Shown here piece by piece: positions 1-5,122 of a stretch of 8,714 nt of DNA. Where the stretch lies: contig CAZCWX010000759.1 of assembly GCA_964502465.1 (NCBI GenBank), forward strand, positions 1 through 8,714, read 5' to 3'. This DNA comes from CAZCWX01 sp964502465 (GTDB lineage: Bacteria; Desulfobacterota; Binatia; Bin18). The position numbers and the translations under genes were made by a program. The notes under the pieces are model-generated. The model was not told the DNA's origin. It ran no database searches and saw nothing but the letters and a program-made list of their open reading frames with translations. Position 1 is the first letter of the stretch; each line of letters begins with the position of its first letter.

Positions 1-32
1 ACAAAGGCCATCGGAAGATTCAGGAGGATTAA
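1..32 (+). CDS. Possible C-terminal end of an upstream gene (partial)
   Basis: One plus-strand frame is open from the window edge and ends at a TAA at 30-32, three bases before the ATG at 36. The nine visible residues end in KIQED. The spacing would suit an operon partner of the next gene. Too little is visible to name a product, and another frame also stays open to 45, so this is only a possibility. Confidence 0.2.
   Translation, partial: KGHRKIQED
22..27 (+). promoter_or_regulatory. Strong ribosome binding site for the 86-aa gene
   Basis: A perfect AGGAGG lies eight bases before the ATG at 36. It fixes this start and supports the small gene as real. Confidence 0.75.
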
Positions 33-35
33 GCA

Positions 36-296
36 ATGCAACTGACGCGCGAAATAGTGGTGCGTAAGCTGGAAGCTTATTTGCACCACCAGCTTTCCCT
101 TGATGATTTGGTGGCCTGGGCGAACGCCGCTATGATGGAAGGCGACTTCGAGGAGGAACATTTCGACGCCATCCGCGATGCGGTCGCCCGTCTTGGTCTC
201 GCTGACGTCCGGGCCTTTGGCCTCACATGGGAAGAGTGTGAGAATCTGCTCCACCACCTTGGCTACCATGCCCGTGTGGAAATTGTCGCTGCTTGA
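36..296 (+). CDS. Small acidic protein of unknown function, 86 aa
   Basis: I do not recognise this protein. It starts at an ATG preceded by a perfect AGGAGG and ends at a TGA at 294-296. It is soluble, with no signal peptide or membrane segment, and looks mostly helical. The middle is acidic (GDFEEEHFDA, about residues 36-45) and the second half contains LTWEECENLLHHLGY. The N-terminal part, LTREIVVRKLEAYL followed by a short LDDLVAWA stretch, resembles the small helical proteins often found beside other genes in operons. It lies on the same strand as the DprA-like gene, about 150 bases upstream. The strong ribosome binding site and protein-like composition make it very likely a real gene; the function is unknown. 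Confidence 0.75.
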   Translation: MQLTREIVVRKLEAYLHHQLSLDDLVAWANAAMMEGDFEEEHFDAIRDAVARLGLADVRAFGLTWEECENLLHHLGYHARVEIVAA

Positions 297-447
297 TCGA
301 ATCCTCAGCAACGGTAACATCGTCGGTTGGGAAAAGCGCCCCCGCATCTTGCGACAGCGCCAAAAAGCTCTGCGTAAAGTACGGCAGCCGCAAGGGGAAA
401 TAGAGTAAACATCCTTGTCTTCCTAAAGAGCCTAACAGAAGAAGTTC

Positions 448-1067
448 ATGATCGTCACCCAACTCCAGCAGGATGACGCCGGTTACCCCCCGGCCTTGCG
501 CAAGTATCTCGGCGACCGTGCGCCAGCAACGCTCACCGCACTCGGGAACCTGAGTATTTTGCAACAAAAAAGCTTGCCTTGTTCTGTTCGGTGCAGTGCC
601 CTGGCCCCCTGATCCTGCAAACCTATGACCTCGCCCGTACCCTGCGCGATGCCCGGGTAACGGTCATCAGCGGTTTCCACTTGCCAATGGAAAAGGAATG
701 TCTGAACGTTTTGTTACGAGGAACACAGCCAGTGATTGTTTGCCCTGCCCGTAGCATTGAGCGCCTACGCCTGCCTACTGAATGGAAAGCGGCTCTTGCC
801 CAAGATCGTTTGCTTCTTCTCTCACCCTTTGCAGAGCAGTTCCGCCGCACCACCACCAAACGTGCACACATGCGCAACGAGTTTGTCGCTGCACTCGCCG
901 ATATACTCCTGATTGCCTGCGCTGCCCCTGGGGGCAGGCTTGAACGCTTCTGCCAAGACATCCGGGGTTGGGGCAAACCGCTCTTCACGCTCGAAAATAG
1001 TGAAAATGCCAGGTTACTTGCCCTCGGCGCTAAGGCCATTGGGCCGGACTATTTGCCGGCACTGTAG
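448..1067 (+). pseudogene. dprA: DprA/Smf-like DNA-processing protein, interrupted by a -1 frameshift
   Basis: The first frame runs from ATG 448 with YPPALRKYLGD and TALGNLSIL, which match the N-terminal part of DprA-like proteins. It then loses sense after the codons over the A6 run at 566-571 and stops near 610. The second frame, open through 567 and onward, continues directly with KKLALF and on to TAG 1065-1067. It carries the Rossmann-like core: TVISGFHLPMEKECLNVLLR, QPVIVCPARSIERLRLP, LLLLSPF, and a C-terminal part with AAPGGRLERFC and ENARLLALGAKAIGP. Joined, they give about 207 residues, in the range of short DprA-like proteins without a winged-helix tail. DprA loads RecA onto incoming single-stranded DNA. 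The glycine-rich motif usual at the start of the core (GSR) is replaced by CSVQCPGP, so nucleotide binding may differ. One extra A in the run would restore the frame. A sequencing error, a true mutation, or slippage at the A run are all possible. The 3' end overlaps the convergent 88-aa gene by 54 bases. Confidence 0.72.
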
Positions 1068-1280
1068 GGAGCCTCGGTCAGGAAACTCAGTTGGGGGGCG
1101 GAGGTCGACCTCCTCGCCGCGTTCAAAGGCATGAAACTCATCGTCGGTGAGCACAGACCACGATATACGCAGATAACGTGGAGGCCCGTGTGTGATGTCG
1201 ATAGCTTCCACAAGGAACCCGACATCCCCTCCTGGCTCGCTATCGTGCGCTTCCCACTCGGCAATCTTTTTGAATCTCAT
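1014..1280 (-). CDS. Small unknown protein, 88 aa, last gene of the minus-strand cluster
   Basis: I do not recognise this family. The ATG at 1280 is preceded by AGGAG about eight bases upstream and lies 18 bases after the PII stop, so it is probably co-transcribed with the PII gene. The protein is acidic and soluble: MRFKKIAEWEAHD, then VGFLVEAIDITHGPPRYLRI, which looks like beta strands, then LTDDEFHAFERGEEVDL. The last 18 or so codons overlap the end of the DprA-like gene on the other strand. The conserved-looking part ends before that overlap, so the tail may be a recent extension. No catalytic motif is seen. Confidence 0.7.
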   Translation of the reverse strand: MRFKKIAEWEAHDSEPGGDVGFLVEAIDITHGPPRYLRISWSVLTDDEFHAFERGEEVDLRPPTEFPDRGSLQCRQIVRPNGLSAEGK

Positions 1281-1298
1281 CTGACTTCTCCTACGGGG

Positions 1299-1637
1299 CT
1301 ACAGCGCTTTTTTCCCCCGCTCTCCCGTGCGGACACGCACGACCTCTTCCAGCGGCAAAACAAAGATCTTTCCATCGCCGATCCGATCGCTACATGCGCC
1401 TGCGCGTAGCATGCCAACGATTTCTTCGACCTGCTCATCAGCAGCAACGACTTCAAGTTTTACCTTGGCAAGCAAGTCAACCATATAATGAGGGCCATTG
1501 TAGAGTTCACAATGGCCCCGCTGCCGTCCGCACCCCTTGACTCCGGTGAGCGTGACTCCTGACACGCCGAGGCGCATCAAGGCTTCTACGACAATTTCAA
1601 GGGTTGATGACTTAATCATCGCTTCGATCTTTTTCAT
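1299..1637 (-). CDS. glnB: PII nitrogen/carbon signal protein (GlnB/GlnK family), 112 aa
   Basis: This is a full-length PII signalling protein, a trimer that binds ATP/ADP and 2-oxoglutarate and controls partner enzymes or transporters. It shows MKKIEAMIKSSTLE at the start, the T-loop region VKGCGRQRGHCELYNGPHYM with Tyr46 and Tyr51 at the usual places, KVKLEVV with Lys58, and the C-terminal signature SDRIGDGKIFVLP with Lys90, followed by VRVRTGERG (Arg101 and Arg103). Tyr51 allows uridylylation if a GlnD enzyme is present. Length matches the family. The usual neighbours amtB and glnA are not seen here. Instead it sits between a zinc-ribbon protein (16-base gap upstream) and an 88-aa unknown (18-base gap downstream). 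GlnB and GlnK cannot be told apart from sequence alone. Confidence 0.95.
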   Translation of the reverse strand: MKKIEAMIKSSTLEIVVEALMRLGVSGVTLTGVKGCGRQRGHCELYNGPHYMVDLLAKVKLEVVAADEQVEEIVGMLRAGACSDRIGDGKIFVLPLEEVVRVRTGERGKKAL

Positions 1638-1653
1638 ACCTTTTTTTCTTCCG

Positions 1654-2511
1654 TTAGTTCAGATTGGCAGAAGACAAAGGAACTGCCTGAGGGTGTTTTC
1701 CGTTCCGGCCCCTCACCCGAGACTGCCGCCGCTGTTGCTGTGAGGTGACTCCATTCCCATGAGATACACGAGAAGAGTGCTCGGGACTTTCCTGAGAAGG
1801 GCGTGGTTCCGATGGAACGAACAGGATACGGTGGCAATGCGGACAGAAGGTGAGTCTGGACTTCCTCTGGAGTTCCAAGCACAGCTGCAGAGGCAGGTGC
1901 ATGCGACATCCCTGACAGGTTTCGTGGGTCAGGGCGACGACGGCAACCCCACCCCGATACGAAAAGATCCGCTCGTATTCTCGCAGCAATGCAGGGTCGA
2001 TTCTTCCGCTCAGCTGGAGGCGTAGCTGCCGTGCTGCGTGTATTTCCTCCTCAGCGGTGGCAATTTGGGCTGCCAGGACAGGTAGAGTGTCCAGCGTTTG
2101 GTTGTGTTGGGCCACCGCCGACGCTTCCGCTTGGCGGAGGACTGCAGCGTCGCGTTTGAGCTGGGCTTTAACGGTGCGAAGTTCTTCCTTCAAGGCGGCT
2201 TTGGTCGCTTCTAAGAACGCAATCTCCCGTTGCGCCTGCTCTTCTTGGTGCCCGGCGCGACGGTGGGGTAAGGCACCTCGCTTTGCTCGCAACTGACCTT
2301 TCACTTGGTCGAGTTGTAGAGAAAGGTGCTCCCCCACTTTTTGGGTTTCGTCGATCTTATTTTGCCTGGCACGAATCTCGGATGCCTGCTGTTGCTCTCC
2401 CTCCTGTAAGGCAGCAAAAGATTGCTGGAGGGTGTTCCGGGTGTGGATCGCCTGTTGGATGCGCTGATCACACGCTTGCAGTTCCAACAGGCGAGGTAAT
2501 CTCTCGGTCAT
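1654..2511 (-). CDS. Coiled-coil protein with C4 zinc ribbon (CdsZ/DUF164-like), 285 aa
   Basis: The N-terminal two thirds (about residues 1-170) form a long Gln/Glu/Arg-rich coiled-coil hairpin. A C4 zinc ribbon follows: CQGC at 199-202 and CPHC at 223-226, then HRILF. This order is typical of the C4-type zinc ribbon family that includes CdsZ-like proteins, whose members are thought to act in protein or nucleic-acid interactions. Family proteins usually end soon after the ribbon; this one has about 50 extra residues rich in Ser, Gln and Arg. The central NKEY-like motif common in relatives is not obvious here. The ATG at 2511 has AGGAG about eight bases upstream. It is followed by the PII gene after 16 bases. 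The fold assignment is secure; the cellular role is not. Confidence 0.85.
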   Translation of the reverse strand: MTERLPRLLELQACDQRIQQAIHTRNTLQQSFAALQEGEQQQASEIRARQNKIDETQKVGEHLSLQLDQVKGQLRAKRGALPHRRAGHQEEQAQREIAFLEATKAALKEELRTVKAQLKRDAAVLRQAEASAVAQHNQTLDTLPVLAAQIATAEEEIHAARQLRLQLSGRIDPALLREYERIFSYRGGVAVVALTHETCQGCRMHLPLQLCLELQRKSRLTFCPHCHRILFVPSEPRPSQESPEHSSRVSHGNGVTSQQQRRQSRVRGRNGKHPQAVPLSSANLN

Positions 2512-2558
2512 TCTTCAGCTCCTTTCTCCCATCTCAGAGATCGCTGGAGGTCTTTTCT

Positions 2559-2675
2559 CTATTCTGCGTCAGCTGGGAGAAGCACGCCAGTTGTTCCTCC
2601 CACCGTATGCAACAGCACCTGTGCCTGCAAACAACACGTACAGATGCCGACTTCAGCGACGACCATTTCTCTCAT
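2559..2675 (-). CDS. Short Cys-containing peptide, 38 aa, unknown
   Basis: This small ORF starts at ATG 2675 with GAGGAG seven bases upstream, 13 bases after the stop of the 61-aa gene, and ends at TAG 2559-2561. It begins MREMVVAEVGICTCCLQAQV and ends TTGVLLPADAE. The CTCC cluster could bind a metal or form disulphides. The middle is hydrophobic but too short to be clearly a membrane helix. I know of no family. Good ribosome binding site and operon spacing support it, but its shortness keeps confidence moderate. Confidence 0.55.
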   Translation of the reverse strand: MREMVVAEVGICTCCLQAQVLLHTVGGTTGVLLPADAE

Positions 2676-2688
2676 ACTCTTGCTCCTC

Positions 2689-2874
2689 TCAGCCTCCCCA
2701 ACCGTAATGGCGTGCGGTCTGTTTGAGTTCCCTCTCTAGAGACTGAATCTCGGTGAGAGTAGAGGGAGAGGTCTGGATTTGCGCTGCCCGCTGGAGAACG
2801 TCATACGCTTTGACTTGCTGGCGGATGTCTTCTGGGAGGACTTGCCAATGTGCGATTAGAAAATGGAACCACAT
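2689..2874 (-). CDS. Small protein of the HW-x2-L family (copy A), 61 aa, unknown
   Basis: This protein opens MWFHFLIAHWQVLPEDIRQQ and ends ELKQTARHYGWGG. It aligns along its whole length with the next gene upstream (2885-3073): both have the HW-x2-L-x-[ED]-[ED]-[VI]-R core, a Tyr about nine residues later, a Gln/Ala-rich middle, and the ELK-x2-AR-x2-GW-x-G end. A tandem duplication is the simplest reading. It is predicted helical and soluble. The start is ten bases after the stop of its paralogue, with a short AAGGA upstream. The function is unknown; position suggests it works with the signalling genes around it. Confidence 0.7.
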   Translation of the reverse strand: MWFHFLIAHWQVLPEDIRQQVKAYDVLQRAAQIQTSPSTLTEIQSLERELKQTARHYGWGG

Positions 2875-2884
2875 ACATATTTCC

Positions 2885-3073
2885 TTATCCTGGCCAGCCG
2901 CGCTTGCGCGCTTCAGTTTTCAACTCTTTCTCAATCTTCCAGGCGATCTCGGGCAAGACTCGCCCCGTCTGTTGCTGCGCTGCAGCATGCAGGTGGTAAT
3001 ACTCACGCATTTTTTCTCGCACCTCCTCGGAGAGGTGTACCCAGTGTTTCATGAGGACGTCAGACCAGGTCAT
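2885..3073 (-). CDS. Small protein of the HW-x2-L family (copy B), 62 aa, unknown
   Basis: This is the paralogue of the 61-aa protein downstream. It reads MTWSDVLMKHWVHLSEEVRE at the start and ELKTEARKRGWPG at the end. The N-terminal core is also shared with the 39-aa peptide at 3960-4079, which has VLLKHWTGLTPEVR. The ATG at 3073 has GAAAGG about seven bases upstream and lies 12 bases after the stop of the 49-aa ORF. It is charged, helical and without membrane segments. Two full copies and one short version in 1.4 kb suggest repeated duplication of one partner protein. Confidence 0.72.
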   Translation of the reverse strand: MTWSDVLMKHWVHLSEEVREKMREYYHLHAAAQQQTGRVLPEIAWKIEKELKTEARKRGWPG

Positions 3074-3085
3074 GGAGAAAACCTT

Positions 3086-3235
3086 TCACGGTACGACCGG
3101 CAACAGCGCCATGGCCGGAACCTTTAAAGTGATACAGAGCCCTTCGTACCTTCCTTCGCTCGTTGCGTTTAGCACACCCGAGCCGCTGGTGAGGAAGTCT
3201 TTCGGGTGGATCGACCACCGGCGTGGCGCCGTCAT
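3086..3235 (-). CDS. Short unknown ORF, 49 aa, ATGA-coupled to the kinase-like gene
   Basis: The ATG at 3233-3235 overlaps the TGA of the upstream kinase-like gene (ATGA). AGGGG lies about eight bases before it, and the stop at 3086-3088 leaves 12 bases to the next gene. The protein starts MTAPRRWSIHPKDF and ends with a hydrophobic stretch, LKVPAMALLPVVP. A different frame (3060-3260) is also open across this interval, but it overlaps both neighbours and is very basic, so I prefer this one. No family is recognised. Overlap, ribosome site and spacing are the only support. Confidence 0.5.
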   Translation of the reverse strand: MTAPRRWSIHPKDFLTSGSGVLNATSEGRYEGLCITLKVPAMALLPVVP

Positions 3236-3963
3236 TGCTCTTCCCCTCGTGGCATGTCAACGCCGGTTACTTCCACTTGCGCAGATGGGAACCCTAGCTC
3301 CACACGCGATCTCACCCCGAGCTCTCGGGTCACCACGATCGCCCCGCGCAGTGCCTTGACCAGCCTACGCAACGCGACATAAGTCTCCTTGGAGAGCCCA
3401 CGTCCGGCATCATAGACATCGATCACAAGCGCATCCTCACTCCAGTATACACGCACCTCGAGTCCCCCCTTGCCACTGGCGCCAACCATATGCCCAAGGA
3501 GCAGGGACACTATTTGCTCTAGTTTCTCAGGGTCGGTTGTCACGGTAGGGAGGTCGGGGGCAATGTCGCAGAGCAGGGAAACACCTGCACGCCGCGTCTG
3601 CCGCTGCACAGAGTTCACACAGTGGGAGAACAAACGGCCAAGCTCAATCACCTCAATACGCAGTGGCGCAACCGTGTCACCTTCTGTTGCTCCTGCAGAA
3701 CTGTGAGCGCCATCTGGCGATGACGCTGTGACGTGTAAGACGGATCGGAAGAGCGATTGCAGATCATCAACCGTAAACTTGATGTCTTGGACAAGCACCA
3801 ACAGGTCTGCGGGGTCTGCCCCCAGTCGTAGCCGTCGCTCGAGAAGACACGCGTGCTGAGACAGACGAGAGGTACGGTTTTGTCCTTCCCGAAGGAGGGA
3901 TACCAGATTCGTTTCACTCTGGTCTTCTTGTTCAGGAGTGTGTTGTCTCTGTACTCGTGTCAT
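3232..3963 (-). CDS. Degenerate histidine-kinase-like ATPase (HATPase_c fold), 243 aa
   Basis: Residues 1-80 are helical and resemble a dimerisation domain but lack a clear phospho-acceptor H-box; the nearest His is in RLSQHACLLE. Residues about 105-226 resemble a GHKL ATPase domain: an N-box-like DPEKLEQIVSLLLGHM, the G1 box VYDAGRGL (about 183-190), and a G2-like end LGVRSRVELGFP. The N-box has lost the Asn that normally coordinates Mg-ATP (SLLLGH where NLLxNA is usual), so kinase activity is doubtful. There are no sensor, membrane or receiver domains, and no response regulator lies next to it. The ATG at 3963 overlaps the stop of the 39-aa peptide (ATGA) and has AGGAG nine bases upstream. 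It is likely a soluble scaffold or an anti-sigma/HK-like regulator. Confidence 0.7.
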   Translation of the reverse strand: MTRVQRQHTPEQEDQSETNLVSLLREGQNRTSRLSQHACLLERRLRLGADPADLLVLVQDIKFTVDDLQSLFRSVLHVTASSPDGAHSSAGATEGDTVAPLRIEVIELGRLFSHCVNSVQRQTRRAGVSLLCDIAPDLPTVTTDPEKLEQIVSLLLGHMVGASGKGGLEVRVYWSEDALVIDVYDAGRGLSKETYVALRRLVKALRGAIVVTRELGVRSRVELGFPSAQVEVTGVDMPRGEEQ

Positions 3964-4079
3964 ACGGCTCGGTCTCCTGGCATCAGGTTCATATAAGCCT
4001 GTAGGAGACTCCGTACCTCAGGAGTCAGACCTGTCCAGTGTTTGAGCAGGACTTCGAGCCAGGCTGCATCGCGTGGCAT
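3960..4079 (-). CDS. Short HW-x2-L family peptide (copy C), 39 aa
   Basis: The ORF starts at ATG 4077-4079, which overlaps the TAA of the CorA-like gene (TAATG), and stops at TGA 3960-3962, which overlaps the ATG of the kinase-like gene (ATGA). It contains WLEVLLKHWTGLTPEVR followed by a Tyr, matching the N-terminal half of the 61- and 62-aa proteins; the C-terminal ELK/GW half is absent. Overlaps on both sides and similarity to two neighbours make it a credible gene despite its size. Function unknown. Confidence 0.68.
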   Translation of the reverse strand: MPRDAAWLEVLLKHWTGLTPEVRSLLQAYMNLMPGDRAV

Positions 4080-4813
4080 TACGCCCCACCCCCTTCCAGA
4101 CCCTCTCCCTCTCGCGAGATGTCCCACACGACCCGTGCCAGCACGCCTACCCGCTCCTCCAACTGCCTGAACCGAAGACTCTCTTCTGGAGTGAAGACCT
4201 TTCCTCCCTTACGGGCGACGTTGCTGAGCAATGCCTGCTCGTCGCGTAAGCAGTGCAGCAGTTTCGTAACCCGTCTGCGCCATTGCTGCTGCTCCTCTCC
4301 GGACATTGCCTCGCAGCTCTGTTCTTTGACTGTTTTGACAAGGGCGTCATAGGAGCCCACCACCCCTGCCAGCAGTCCCCACAGCAACTGCCCAATTTTC
4401 CCTTCGCTAAAGTTCGGCAGAGGAAGGGTCCGTCTGAGATCAGACTGCGCCTTGCCCGATGCTCCGTACAGCGTCACAACCAGCGTGGGAGTGACACAGA
4501 TTTTGAGTTCACGCGTGGTGAAGAGATACCGCGTGGACGGAGCGGCAAGAAACGTCACCAGAAAGAGAGCGGGACCAGCATGGATGAGCTTGGCCGACTG
4601 ATACCGTAACAAAAAGTACGTCATCACCTCAGGTGAAAGACCGTGTTGTTCCTGCAGCATGGTGCACGCGGCATGATCCAGAGCGGTGAGGTCTATCCAC
4701 ACAGGGCTTGGTGATGACCTCCCATCAGAAAGCACCGAGGTGGGCGATCCAGTCTCAGGCTGTGCTGGCAAGCACACCAGCGCATCGGTTGTACGAAAAT
4801 ATGTCGTATTCAC
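4079..4813 (-). CDS. CorA-like cytoplasmic-domain protein lacking membrane helices, 244 aa
   Basis: Residues from VWIDLTALD (about 38-46) onward follow the cytoplasmic domain of CorA-type magnesium/metal transporters: a helix with GLSPEVMTYFL, strands through KLIHAGPALFLVTF, LKICVTPTLVVTLYG, then the long helical part with LLWGLLAGVVGSYDALV and FTPEESLRFRQLEERV. CorA proteins are usually over 300 residues and end in two membrane helices with a GMN motif. This one stops at about the point where the long helix would enter the membrane, so it cannot form a channel by itself. The GTG start is set by AGGAGG four bases upstream (4818-4823). The stop overlaps the 39-aa peptide. It may be a soluble metal or nucleotide sensor derived from CorA. 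The fold is fairly clear, the role unknown. Confidence 0.72.
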   Translation of the reverse strand: MNTTYFRTTDALVCLPAQPETGSPTSVLSDGRSSPSPVWIDLTALDHAACTMLQEQHGLSPEVMTYFLLRYQSAKLIHAGPALFLVTFLAAPSTRYLFTTRELKICVTPTLVVTLYGASGKAQSDLRRTLPLPNFSEGKIGQLLWGLLAGVVGSYDALVKTVKEQSCEAMSGEEQQQWRRRVTKLLHCLRDEQALLSNVARKGGKVFTPEESLRFRQLEERVGVLARVVWDISREGEGLEGGGA

Positions 4814-4994
4814 TGCGCCTCCTCTTGAGTAGCAAGGGTTGCAACGAGCTGGCTAAGTGTCCCTGGAGTGGTACAGAGTGGAACCACAGCAACAGTTCTC
4901 CTTTCCAAGGTACTCTGCTAAAAGCAAACATGATGCCGGACCACAGGGGTTCGCGATCCTCCCGATAAGTCAGAACTTTTGTGTACTCCTCCAT
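4810..4994 (-). pseudogene. Possible short or frameshifted ORF before the CorA-like gene
   Basis: One frame is open from ATG 4994 (MEEYTKVLTYRED, then PLWSGIMFAFSRVPW). A second frame is open from about 4918 and ends at a TGA at 4810-4812, which overlaps the GTG start of the CorA-like gene. Its residues, TVAVVPLCTTPGTLSQLVAT, look protein-like. Read together they would need a frameshift near 4905. Neither half has a recognised family and the ATG has no good ribosome site. It could also be untranslated leader. Confidence 0.25.
4818..4823 (-). promoter_or_regulatory. Ribosome binding site fixing the GTG start of the CorA-like gene
   Basis: AGGAGG on the minus strand lies four bases before the GTG at 4811-4813. 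No in-frame ATG fits as well. Confidence 0.65.
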
Positions 4995-5042
4995 ATACAG
5001 ACAAGCGTGGAGAGCGCCGGAACAGGCAGTTTCAGCACTGTA

Positions 5043-5058
5043 GACGCTTGGGAGCGTC
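5043..5058. repeat. Inverted repeat GACGCT-TGGG-AGCGTC
   Basis: Perfect 6-base GC-rich arms surround a 4-base loop. There is no T-run after it on either strand, so it is not a standard Rho-independent terminator. It sits three bases from another inverted repeat, which suggests an operator or RNA hairpin. Confidence 0.6.
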
Positions 5059-5061
5059 GAA

Positions 5062-5080
5062 AAGTGCAAATATTGCACTT
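5062..5080. repeat. Inverted repeat AAGTGCAA-N3-TTGCACTT, possible operator
   Basis: Perfect 8-base arms with a 3-base spacer form a typical site for a dimeric regulator. It lies in the break just downstream of the possible sigma-54 promoter. The adjacent activator has a Fis-type helix-turn-helix that could bind such a site, but activator sites usually lie upstream of the promoter, so a repressor or other protein is equally possible. Confidence 0.5.
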
Positions 5081-5106
5081 ACAGCCTATGCTGTGGTTAT
5101 CTACAC

Positions 5107-5122
5107 TGCTATTTTTGCACCT
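5107..5122 (-). promoter_or_regulatory. Possible sigma-54 (-24/-12) promoter
   Basis: On the minus strand AGGTGCAAAAATAGCA has the invariant GG and GC ten bases apart, plus several flanking matches to TGGCACG-N4-TTGCA; TT of the -12 box is TA here. It begins right at the stop of the sigma-54 activator and points to the CorA-like gene. The predicted start would be near 5095. GG-N10-GC occurs often by chance, so the position gives most of the support. Confidence 0.35.

Larger units (their letters stand above)
4814..5121. other. 308-base intergenic break between the two halves of the cluster
   Basis: This is the only sizeable gap in the minus-strand cluster. It holds a possible sigma-54 promoter (5107-5122), two adjacent inverted repeats (5043-5080) and a doubtful small ORF near the CorA-like gene. 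No tRNA, terminator with a T-run, or insertion sequence is seen. Confidence 0.7.

Noticed and set aside
223..567. Minus-strand ORF of 114 aa opposite the 86-aa and DprA-like genes
   Set aside because: It overlaps both plus-strand genes, has no good ribosome site and matches no family; the plus frames have clear support.
3060..3260. Minus-strand 66-aa ORF
   Set aside because: Very basic and overlaps both neighbours; the 49-aa frame inside it fits the start/stop overlap and spacing better.
5043..5058. Rho-independent terminator after the sigma-54 activator
   Set aside because: The hairpin has no T-run on either strand and lies more than 60 bases past the stop.
5062..5080. Sigma-54 promoter at the TTGCA within the inverted repeat
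   Set aside because: The -12-like TTGCA is present on both strands because of the palindrome, but there is no GG at the -24 position.
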